The notes under the pieces are model-generated. The model did not search any database. It worked only from the letters and a program-made list of their open reading frames with translations, and was not told the origin of the DNA. A stretch of 64,000 nucleotides of DNA, from the NCBI RefSeq assembly GCF_009026825.1, contig NZ_CP045032.1, positions 1,922,001-1,986,000 on the forward strand. Direction: 5' to 3'. This DNA comes from Corynebacterium urogenitale (lineage in GTDB: Bacteria > Actinomycetota > Actinomycetes > Mycobacteriales > Mycobacteriaceae). Both the position numbers and the translations under genes were made by a program. This document shows positions 56,804-63,332 of the stretch, one piece after another (positions within the stretch are counted from its first letter, which is position 1; every line of letters starts with the position of its first letter).

Positions 56804-57339
56804 TACTTACCCGTCTTTCCATCCTTGCGACGGATCTGCTCACCCTCGTAGCGGATGCCCTTACCCTTGTAAGGATCGTCCTTCCGCAGACGGCGGATGT
56901 TGGCGGCGATCTGTCCAACCTGCTGCTTGTTGATGCCCTCGATGGAGAACTTGGTGTTGCCATCCACGGCAAAGGTGACGCCCTCCGGAGCCTCAATGAG
57001 GATCGGGTGGGAGTAGCCCAGTGCGAACTCCAGGTTCTTGCCCTTAAGCTGCACACGGTAACCAACACCGAAGATTTCCATCTTGATGAGGAAGCCCTTG
57101 GTCACGCCCTCGACCATGTTGTTGATCAAGGAGCGGGACAGGCCGTGCAGGGAACGGCTCTTGCGGTGATCATCCGGACGGTTGACAACGATCTCGTTGT
57201 CTTCCTGAGAGACGGTGATCGGTGCCGGAATCTCCTGAGACAGGGTGCCCTTAGGGCCCTTGACCTCAACGTTCTGGCCGTTAATGGTGACGGTGACGCC
57301 AGAAGGAACGGTCACCGGTGCCTTGCCAATACGAGACAT
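56803..57339 (-). CDS. rplF: 50S ribosomal protein L6
   Basis: 178 residues ([20 protein letters not shown] … [20 protein letters not shown]). Standard spc-operon order. Confidence 0.99.
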   Translation of the reverse strand: MSRIGKAPVTVPSGVTVTINGQNVEVKGPKGTLSQEIPAPITVSQEDNEIVVNRPDDHRKSRSLHGLSRSLINNMVEGVTKGFLIKMEIFGVGYRVQLKGKNLEFALGYSHPILIEAPEGVTFAVDGNTKFSIEGINKQQVGQIAANIRRLRKDDPYKGKGIRYEGEQIRRKDGKTGK

Positions 57340-57353
57340 TGGTAAACCTCCTC

Positions 57354-57752
57354 TTACCAGACGTAAGCGAGGACTTCGCCGCCCACGCCCTTGTTAGTGG
57401 CCTCACGGTCGGTCAGCAGGCCGTGGGAGGTGGAGATGATCGCCACACCCAGGCCGCCCAGAACCCTAGGCAGATTGTTGGACTTTGCGTACACACGCAG
57501 ACCCGGCTTGGAGACACGGCGCACGCCAGCGATGGAACGCTCGCGAGATGGGCCGTACTTCAAGGTGATTTCGAGGGTCTTGCCGACCTTCTCTTCGTTT
57601 ACGGAGTAGTCAGCGATGTAACCTTCCTGCTTGAGGATCTCGGCGATGTTTGCCTTGATCTTGGAGGAAGGCATGGAGACGGAATCGTGGAACGCGTTGC
57701 TAGCGTTCCGCACGCGGGACAGCATGTCCGCGATCGGATCAGTCATGGTCAT
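57354..57752 (-). CDS. rpsH: 30S ribosomal protein S8
   Basis: 132 residues ([20 protein letters not shown] … [11 protein letters not shown]). Normally it follows rplE(-rpsN); here more than 2.4 kb of foreign-looking DNA intervenes, so it must have its own promoter in the gene-free stretch upstream. Confidence 0.98.
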   Translation of the reverse strand: MTMTDPIADMLSRVRNASNAFHDSVSMPSSKIKANIAEILKQEGYIADYSVNEEKVGKTLEITLKYGPSRERSIAGVRRVSKPGLRVYAKSNNLPRVLGGLGVAIISTSHGLLTDREATNKGVGGEVLAYVW

Positions 57753-58097
57753 AGATTGTGACCTTGTGCCTTTCTCGTTGCGGTTCCCAGTCTCACCCTA
57801 GAAATTGCGTGTACCGCGCGTTCATTGGCCACTCATCGCCCCACACACTCAATAGCGTGTGGCGCTCGCTGCCTTATCTTCGCGCGGCCGCTTGGGGCAA
57901 GGGGCCTACAACAAAGTGGTTGATATGAACTTGACCTGTGAGCATGCGCAAGTGATGTGCTGTGCACACAGACTTGTCCACCCTACCCTCTCAAGACTTT
58001 TTTCCCAAATATTCCTGAAATGAGAAAAAGCCGCGCCCTCCGAGGAGAAGCGCAGGTGGAATGTCCTGAGACCCTAGAGAAGGTCTGGGTGGCTGAA
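57753..58097 (-). promoter_or_regulatory. rpsH upstream region
   Basis: 345 bp without a gene. It presumably carries the promoter of the rpsH–rplO unit. It ends with a hairpin plus T-run (58033–58053 and beyond) that would stop transcripts coming from the lanthipeptide remnant. Confidence 0.5.
58026..58053 (-). terminator. Terminator-like hairpin upstream of rpsH
   Basis: GCGC/GCGC and CTC/GAG stems with a small internal loop, followed on the minus strand by TTTTTCTC. Confidence 0.55.
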
Positions 58098-58294
58098 ATT
58101 ACTCAGCGGAGCCAGCCTTCTTGAATGGGAAGCCCAGCTCGCGGAGCAGAGCACGACCCTCGTCATCGTTGGTTGCGGTGGTCACAACGGTGATGTTCAT
58201 ACCGCGTGAACGGTCAACCTTGTCCACGTCAATGTCGTAGAACATGGATTGTCCCGACAGATCGAGGGTGTTCTTACCGTGGCCGTCGAACTGC
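58098..58294 (-). pseudogene. Truncated, diverged second copy of the rplE 3' end
   Basis: About 197 bp align with positions 60219–60415, the 3' third of rplE including its stop codon. The last ~40 codons are nearly identical (…[19 protein letters not shown]), while the inner end carries clustered amino-acid changes. It is a fragment with no start. Together with the intact rplE it brackets the lanthipeptide remnant as a direct repeat. Confidence 0.93.
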
Positions 58295-58326
58295 GTGAAT
58301 CTTGCTGCAGTACAGGGCGTCTGTCC

Positions 58327-58797
58327 TTATATTCCCAGACTCGTGACGTCGGGATATTCTTGTGGATCAAGTTCGTGGAGCAGCGTGAGGATGGCACCCG
58401 CTCGTCCAAGCATGAGCGAGTCAGTGGAGGAATATTTGTCCTCGTAGTTAGTCTTTTCCCTTGACGTGATGTATTTTGAGCGGTTCACGATCTCTTTGTG
58501 CATCGACGCCGCCAGAGCCTCATCGTTTACTAACTCCGCGTACCTCTTCAGCACACGCAGTGATCCCAGATCCCCGTGGCACACCGTGGAATTATTTCCG
58601 ACGCCTCGCTGACGGACATATCGGGCTAGATTGTGGAGCACCTCCGGGTCTGTGCGAAAACCATTTTCCCAAGCGATAGTGAGGCCAAGCAGAACACCAG
58701 GGGCGCCTTGGCACCATGCCGCGTCTTTCCTTTGATCGGTCTTCGAACGCGTAACTGCCCCTGTGCTGTCTACCGCATCCTCCAGGGCATCGATCAT
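58327..58797 (-). pseudogene. LanM C-terminal cyclase fragment
   Basis: 156 residues from an internal ATG. Contains WCQGAPGVLLGL and CHGDLGSL, the Cys and Cys-His zinc ligands of the LanC-like cyclase domain, and a LanM-like ending (LMLGRAGAILTLLHELDPQE). A complete LanM is about 900–1000 residues with an N-terminal dehydratase; that part and the first cyclase His motif are missing. The upstream frame is closed by a stop within about 22 codons. Best read as the 3' end of a broken class II lanthipeptide synthetase. Confidence 0.82.
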
Positions 58798-58856
58798 TTC
58801 CTTGACGCTTTGTTCCGTTTGTGCCTTCAGCGAAGACTGAGGAGAAAGAACTGTCG

Positions 58857-59150
58857 TGGGCGTCGATCACTTAAAAAACTCAACAGCACGCCCCCACCCT
58901 CATAGCAAGACGGAGAAACAAGGTTGAGCTGGACTTTTCCACCTATCTGATGCGTGGTGAGCCAGCTAGCACTCGTCCGACCGTCATGGGTTGCCGTCAC
59001 ACGCTCGGGCAAAGATGCGGGAACAGTCACATTCTCACGGCGGAAACCAATATCTGCATTTTCATAGGGGTCATTGCCCACCGCAGATAGGTACAGCTCG
59101 ATGCGCCGAATCTGCTGACCAGGGTTCCCCAGCCCTGACCGGCAGCGTTA
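58857..59150 (-). pseudogene. LanM mid-region fragment (start of cyclase domain), frameshifted
   Basis: A frame running from about 59150 encodes RRIELYLSAVGNDPYENADI and then ASWLTTHQIGGKVQLNLVSP followed by SCYEGGGVLLSFLS. This is the order seen in LanM just where the cyclase domain begins (W-x-T …, then P-S-x-Y-x-G-x-x-G-x-x-L-F-x-x-L). It ends in unrelated residues after a frameshift and a deletion of perhaps 200+ residues before the C-terminal fragment. Its 5' part overlaps the lanA-like ORF in another frame. Confidence 0.6.
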
Positions 59151-59206
59151 GCCTCCGGTACGTACTGATCGGAAATCTCTTCGAAAATGCCAGCGTTCTT
59201 GATCAT
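59027..59206 (-). CDS. LanA-like leader peptide ORF (probably truncated or fused)
   Basis: 59 residues. Starts MIKNAGIFEEISDQYVPEAN after a strong ribosome site (GAGAGG). The F-E-E-I-S-D-Q stretch resembles leaders of plantaricin/lacticin-3147-type class II lanthipeptides (…EEVSDQ…). The region after residue ~25 (GWGTLVSRFGASSCTYL) has one Cys and several Ser/Thr, but the frame then coincides with the LanM fragment in another frame, so the core is likely replaced by a deletion junction. May still be translated. Confidence 0.5.
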   Translation of the reverse strand: MIKNAGIFEEISDQYVPEANAAGQGWGTLVSRFGASSCTYLRWAMTPMKMQILVSAVRM

Positions 59207-59859
59207 CGGTTTTCCTCTCTGTGAAACGCTGTAGAAGGTGAATGCGGATTGCGCTGTAGAGCGCCACCTGAAACTAGCAACGACGTTGAGGCCCCACAGC
59301 GGGAATATTTTGCACATTTACACAAAAAAGACGTATGCCGCTCACGCAAGAACGCAGGGTAGCAAAGTTAATATACTGAATATCTTATTTAGTATTTATG
59401 TTTACATTATGCTGATCATTTCCTCCGCAATGCTATGATCAGCACAAATCAAAACATCAAATAGGGCGTTTCAATCTCAAGGCGCTCCGACGTGCACCTT
59501 TCACCTGAGGAGCACTTATCTCACCCCTGAGTTAGCGCTAATTAAATTACCTTTCAAATTTTGTTTGCCTTCTATCTATGTACCTCAGGGCCCTTCACCC
59601 CCTTAAACTCCCCCCCGTGACACTGTACCGCCACCCTTACACCCCCACGGCTCACTAACGAACTCCCGCCCCCCTCATTCCCATGCACGCGAGTCACTCA
59701 CCTACCCGGCACCACAGGAATTCCTCTGATAATATTCATCGGCGGAATAGCTTCTGGCCATTTCTTAAATCACCAGTAGCACTGTAACCCGCACGCACTT
59801 AACCCTGGTGAATAATCCCCGTTCCCTATCCCCCACGAAAAGGATTGTCTTCGACTATT
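59207..59859. other. Gene-free, A/T-rich then pyrimidine-rich DNA inside the island
   Basis: 653 bp. 59330–59460 is strongly A/T-rich, unlike the rest of the window, and contains a 10-bp inverted repeat (59410–59444); this is probably the promoter of the lan remnant. 59460–59830 is C/T-rich on the plus strand with many CCCC runs; no coding potential seen. Confidence 0.6.
59410..59444. promoter_or_regulatory. Inverted repeat TGCTGATCAT-N15-ATGATCAGCA
   Basis: Perfect 10-bp arms in A/T-rich DNA about 200 bp upstream of the LanA-like ORF. Possible operator for a regulator of the lost bacteriocin cluster, or a hairpin. Confidence 0.5.
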
Positions 59860-60051
59860 ATGTTCCGGTCTCAGGACAATAAGCTCCGTACTCTCTGGCT
59901 GGTTCTCTCAGTCATCCTCGCCGCTGTAGCACTTTTCGGAGCAATGCACTGGGCGCCCGTACACGGCAACAGCACTGGCCTACTGTGGGCCATCTTCGCC
60001 CTCATGGCCGTGCAGTCTTACTTCCTCTATAAGGAAGGCAAGCAGCCCTAG
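59860..60051 (+). CDS. Small two-helix membrane protein
   Basis: 63 residues from ATG 59860 (MFRSQDNKLRTLWLVLSVIL). Two hydrophobic helices (LWLVLSVILAAVALFGAMHW; GLLWAIFALMAVQSYFLY) and a basic end KEGKQP. It is the only plus-strand gene in the island. Size and topology would fit a bacteriocin immunity protein, but this is inference; no family recognised. No good ribosome site. Confidence 0.55.
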   Translation: MFRSQDNKLRTLWLVLSVILAAVALFGAMHWAPVHGNSTGLLWAIFALMAVQSYFLYKEGKQP

Positions 60052-60060
60052 TAGACACCA

Positions 60061-60152
60061 AAAATCCCGCACTTCCCTTCCTTGATCATCCTCTTCCCCA
60101 GTAAAGCAAGGGAACAGATTGGTGATTGTAGGTTTAGGAAGTACGGGATTTT
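60061..60152. repeat. Long-spaced inverted repeat after the small membrane protein gene
   Basis: 16-bp arms (AAAATCCCGCACTTCC and GGAAGTACGGGATTTT), one mismatch, 60-nt spacer. Lies between the convergent 63-residue gene and rplE. Confidence 0.6.
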
Positions 60153-60173
60153 CCCGTGGTCGACTCTCCTGCG

Positions 60174-60195
60174 AAAACCCCCGTTGAGGGGTTTC
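60174..60195 (-). terminator. Terminator directly after rplE
   Basis: AAACCCC-N6-GGGGTTT followed on the minus strand by TTTTCGC, 26 bp past the rplE stop. It ends rplN-rplX-rplE transcription before the island. Confidence 0.82.
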
Positions 60196-60220
60196 CGCAC
60201 GGATCTAGGCTTTCGCCGAA

Positions 60221-60790
60221 TTACTCAGCGGAGCCAGCCTTCTTGAATGGGAAGCCCAGCTCGCGGAGCAGAGCACGACCCTCGTCGTCGTTGGTTGCGG
60301 TGGTCACGACGGTGATGTTCATACCGCGTGGACGGTCAACCTTGTCAACGTCGATTTCGTAGAACATGGTCTGCTCGGTCAGGCCGAAGGTGTAGTTACC
60401 GTGGCCGTCGAACTGCTGATCAGACAGGCCACGGAAGTCACGAATACGTGGCAGCGCGACGGTCAGCAGGCGGTCCAGGAACTCCCACATACGGTCACCG
60501 CGCAGGGTCACGCGGGCGCCGATGGGCATGCCTTCACGCAGCTTGAAGTTAGCGATAGCCTTCTTCGCGGTGCGGATCTGTGGCTTCTGGCCGGTGATCA
60601 GGGTCAGGTCCTCGATAGCCCCGTTGATCAGCTTGGAGTCACGAGCTGCATCGCCGACACCCATGTTGACGACAACCTTGGTGACGCCTGGGATCTGCAT
60701 GACGTTCTCGTACTTGAACTCAGAGTTCAGTTTCTCGCGGATCTCAGCGCGGTACTTGGACTTCAGGCGTGGAGTGTAGTTTTCGCTCAT
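60221..60790 (-). CDS. rplE: 50S ribosomal protein L5
   Basis: 189 residues ([20 protein letters not shown] … [10 protein letters not shown]), complete. Binds 5S rRNA. Third gene of rplN-rplX-rplE. The 3' end is duplicated at 58098. Confidence 0.98.
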   Translation of the reverse strand: MSENYTPRLKSKYRAEIREKLNSEFKYENVMQIPGVTKVVVNMGVGDAARDSKLINGAIEDLTLITGQKPQIRTAKKAIANFKLREGMPIGARVTLRGDRMWEFLDRLLTVALPRIRDFRGLSDQQFDGHGNYTFGLTEQTMFYEIDVDKVDRPRGMNITVVTTATNDDEGRALLRELGFPFKKAGSAE

Positions 60791-60792
60791 CG

Positions 60793-61107
60793 TTAGATGT
60801 CCTTCCCGTTGCGCTTGGAGACGCGGATCTTCTTGCCGTTCTCGTCGAAGCGGTAGCCAACACGGGTTGGGTTGCCGTCGGAATCAACGACCATCACGTT
60901 GGAGACGTGGATCGGAGCTTCCTGGGTCACGATGCCGCCGGACTCAGCGCCTCGCTCTGGTGCGGAGTTGGCAACGTGCTTCTTGATGCGGTTAACACCT
61001 TCAACGAGGACCTTGTCCTGCTTCGGGTAGGCCTCAATAACCTTGCCCTTAGCGCCCTTGTCTGGGCCGGAAATGACGAGCACAGTGTCGCCCTTACGGA
61101 TCTTCAT
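60793..61107 (-). CDS. rplX: 50S ribosomal protein L24
   Basis: 104 residues ([20 protein letters not shown] … [10 protein letters not shown]), KOW motif at the start. Its ATG immediately follows the rplN stop. Confidence 0.98.
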   Translation of the reverse strand: MKIRKGDTVLVISGPDKGAKGKVIEAYPKQDKVLVEGVNRIKKHVANSAPERGAESGGIVTQEAPIHVSNVMVVDSDGNPTRVGYRFDENGKKIRVSKRNGKDI

Positions 61108-61479
61108 TTAGAGCACCTCCGGAGCGAGAGAAACGATCTTCATGAACTTCTTCTCGCGAAGCTCACGAGCCACTGGGCCGAAGATACGGGTACCGCGTGG
61201 GTCATTGTCGTTTGCCTTGATGATGACGGCTGCGTTCTCATCGAACTTGATGTAGGAGCCGTCCGGACGACGGGTCTCCTTCTTTGCACGAACGATGACG
61301 GCCTTGACGACCTCGCCGGCCTTTACGGTGCCACCTGGGGTGGCCTCCTTGACCGTTGCGACGACGACATCACCGATACCAGCGAAGCGCTTCGTGGAGC
61401 CACCGAGCACGCGGATGACCAGGATTTCCCGGGCACCGGTGTTGTCGGCTACTCGCAGGCGCGATTCCTGTTGAATCAC
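61108..61479 (-). CDS. rplN: 50S ribosomal protein L14
   Basis: 123 residues ([20 protein letters not shown] …). Start codon is GTG 61479 with AGGAG 6 nt upstream. First gene of this spc-operon segment. Confidence 0.98.
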   Translation of the reverse strand: MIQQESRLRVADNTGAREILVIRVLGGSTKRFAGIGDVVVATVKEATPGGTVKAGEVVKAVIVRAKKETRRPDGSYIKFDENAAVIIKANDNDPRGTRIFGPVARELREKKFMKIVSLAPEVL

Positions 61480-61737
61480 TTGAGTCTCCTCATAGACCTA
61501 GATTGATTGACGTGCGTGGGATTACCGACCCTCGCGCACATGGTCCGTGCCTGTTAACAGGCAACCAGGGCATTATTCCACGGCTCTGACGGAAGAACAA
61601 ATTCCCCCGCCACCGACACCTCCTGAACCCCGCTAGTAACGCGTATTGATTATCATGTTAGATTTCTTGCGTACGCAGACAGCAGACTCATCACACAATT
61701 CCGCTGTCCTTCCCCTGACTTTTCCGAAGGATTCCTT
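61480..61737. promoter_or_regulatory. Divergent control region rplN / secreted-protein gene
   Basis: 258 bp. Contains the 16-bp perfect palindrome TGCCTGTTAACAGGCA (61548–61563) and an A/T-rich stretch near 61645–61670. No ORF supported. Confidence 0.5.
61548..61563. promoter_or_regulatory. Perfect palindrome TGCCTGTTAACAGGCA
   Basis: A 16-bp palindrome about 69 bp upstream of rplN. Candidate operator; no regulator recognised. Confidence 0.45.
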
Positions 61738-62076
61738 ATGAAGATCAAGAAGTCCCTGGTAACACTCACCACCGCTTCCGCAGTCGCGCTCTCTGGCTCC
61801 GCCGTCGCCGTTGCCGATTAAGTCAAGCCCGCAGACACCGCCGCGACTCAAGAGGGCTCCCTGGCTGGCAGCTCCTCCAACAATGCCGAAGGCTCTTCCA
61901 TCAACGACCTTTTCGGCTGGAAGGATAAGGGTGACCTCGACGCAAAGGGCGAGCCAGCAGAGCCAACCAACCTCCTGAAGAAGATCACGGACATGGCTGC
62001 TCTCTTCTCAGCCATCGTCGGCATTGTTGGCACCGCCGCGACCCTCATGACCACCCTGGATAAGTTCATCAAGTAG
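61738..62076 (+). pseudogene. Small secreted helical protein gene with in-frame stop after the signal peptide
   Basis: ATG 61738 with AAGGA 5 nt upstream encodes a clear signal peptide (MKIKKSLVTLTTASAVALSG then SAVAVAD). The next codon is TAA (61819–61821). The same frame then continues open for 84 codons: a polar Ser/Asn-rich stretch and an amphipathic C-terminal helix (LLKKITDMAALFSAIVGIVG then TAATLMTTLDKFIK), then TAG and a strong terminator. The intact product would be a ~110-residue secreted protein resembling small corynebacterial porin or surface peptides. One nonsense change explains the break. Confidence 0.75.
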
Positions 62077-62119
62077 TCCCGCCACCACCCGGCTGGGCCC
62101 CTCGGAGCCACTATTCTCC

Positions 62120-62153
62120 AGCCCCGCAGCACCCTGCGCAGTGCTGCGGGGCT
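62120..62153 (+). terminator. Rho-independent terminator after the secreted-protein gene
   Basis: 13-bp perfect stem (AGCCCCGCAGCAC and its complement), 8-nt loop, followed by TTCCTTT. Confidence 0.92.
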
Positions 62154-62243
62154 TTCCTTTGCCTACGTTAAGGGCTTTGCGCCTTCCAACTATCAATTCA
62201 ATGCCGAAAGAGCTCCGTCAAACCCCTTTCGCACATCAACAAG

Positions 62244-62262
62244 TAAGGGTAGGCTCACTAAC
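62244..62262. promoter_or_regulatory. DtxR-like iron box at the SIP gene promoter
   Basis: TAAGGGTAGGCTCACTAAC matches the DtxR consensus TTAGGTTAGGCTAACCTAA at 13 of 19 positions, with the central TAGGCT intact. It overlaps a -10 hexamer (TAGGCT, 62250–62255) placed 10 nt before the start codon. Confidence 0.55.
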
Positions 62263-62265
62263 ATT

Positions 62266-63189
62266 ATGGCTCCTTATTCACTTGCTCTCGACACAATTAC
62301 CGCCAGCCAGGCTCAGCGAGCTTCCTTCGCCGACCATCGCTTGGTGCTCGCACCTTCAAATCCTGAGCACCGCATTATCCGCGCCACCGTGTCTAGTGTC
62401 TCCGCCCCGGCAGAGAATCTCCGGCGCATCATCGTTGAGGCACCCGAACTCATTGGCTTTCAGCTCACCGGCCCCGATGAATTCTTTGGACTTTTCATCC
62501 CCCCTTACCGTGGCGCAGAACTCCACCTTCCGTCGGACACCTCCGGCTCCAATATCCGAGCCGCCGTCGCAGCTATGCCGGATGAGCATCGCCCCTCGCT
62601 GCGCTGGTACACCATTCGAGCCACAGACCCCGCACGTGGTCGCATCACCTTCGATGTGGTGACTCATGGCGTCGCTAAGCCCGAGGCCGAACACAACGGC
62701 CCCGGACTGACCTGGGTGCTCGGCGCCCACATCGGTGACGAGGTCGGCATCTGGACCTGCCAGGGACTCTGGCATCGGGGCTTTACCTCGCAAACCCTCA
62801 TTGCCGACCCGTCCTCCGTCCCTTCAGCGCGCGCAATCCTTGAGTATGCCGAGGCCTTCGCCCCGGAACAGCTCCATGAGATGCACCTCATCATCGTCGC
62901 GGAAAGCTACCGCGACCTCGAACCCTTCCTCATCGCCGACTGGGAGAACAAACTAGGAAGCCTCGAGCTCATCTTCGGCCCCGCCGCGGAATTTAGCGTC
63001 ACCACAACGTCCTTCCTCCAACAACTGGACCAATTCCACCACCCCGCCACCCGCTCCCACTACGTCTGGGTGGCCGGCGAAGGAAGGCTATGCAAGGAAG
63101 TGCGGCGGCACGCGATCAACAACTGGGGACTACCAAGCAATTCAGTGCAGTGGTGCCCATACTGGTTCCTCGGAAAGGCCCGCCCCTGA
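62266..63189 (+). CDS. Siderophore-interacting protein (FAD-dependent ferric-siderophore reductase)
   Basis: 307 residues. The FAD-binding N-domain has RWYTIRATDPARGRITFDVV and WVLGAHIGDEVGIW; the C-terminal SIP domain has HLIIVAESYRDLEPFL, SHYVWVAGEGRLCKEVRR and the NNWGLPSNSVQWCPYWFLGK ending. Such enzymes release iron from imported ferric siderophores using NAD(P)H. ATG 62266 appears leaderless and lies against a DtxR-like box, so iron repression is expected. The decarboxylase gene that follows may belong to siderophore synthesis. Confidence 0.92.
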   Translation: MAPYSLALDTITASQAQRASFADHRLVLAPSNPEHRIIRATVSSVSAPAENLRRIIVEAPELIGFQLTGPDEFFGLFIPPYRGAELHLPSDTSGSNIRAAVAAMPDEHRPSLRWYTIRATDPARGRITFDVVTHGVAKPEAEHNGPGLTWVLGAHIGDEVGIWTCQGLWHRGFTSQTLIADPSSVPSARAILEYAEAFAPEQLHEMHLIIVAESYRDLEPFLIADWENKLGSLELIFGPAAEFSVTTTSFLQQLDQFHHPATRSHYVWVAGEGRLCKEVRRHAINNWGLPSNSVQWCPYWFLGKARP

Positions 63190-63293
63190 CCCCACCTAGG
63201 GGTAAAAGGTGAAGTTTTTTCACGCCGATTTTTCGACGAACACACTGGTCAGAGAACAAGTAAGGTGAACCTAATGTGATACTTCAGAAACAT

Positions 63294-63312
63294 TCAGGTT
63301 AGGTATGCCTAC
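63294..63312. promoter_or_regulatory. DtxR-like iron box before the PLP decarboxylase gene
   Basis: TCAGGTTAGGTATGCCTAC matches the DtxR consensus at 13 of 19 positions, with an intact left half AGGTTAGG. It lies just upstream of a -10-like TACCCT (63320–63325), 7 nt before ATG 63333. Confidence 0.55.
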
Positions 63313-63332
63313 CCTTTGTTACCCTGCCTGGC

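Noticed and set aside
63189..63204. CCCCACCTAGGGGTAA as another CsoR-like operator
   Set aside because: It lies directly after the SIP stop codon, lacks the ATA flank and is asymmetric; more likely part of a weak terminator.
63259..63275. Third DtxR-like box TAAGGTGAACCTAATG
   Set aside because: Its AGGT/ACCT arms are only 2 nt apart instead of 7 and overall agreement with the consensus is lower than for the two reported boxes.
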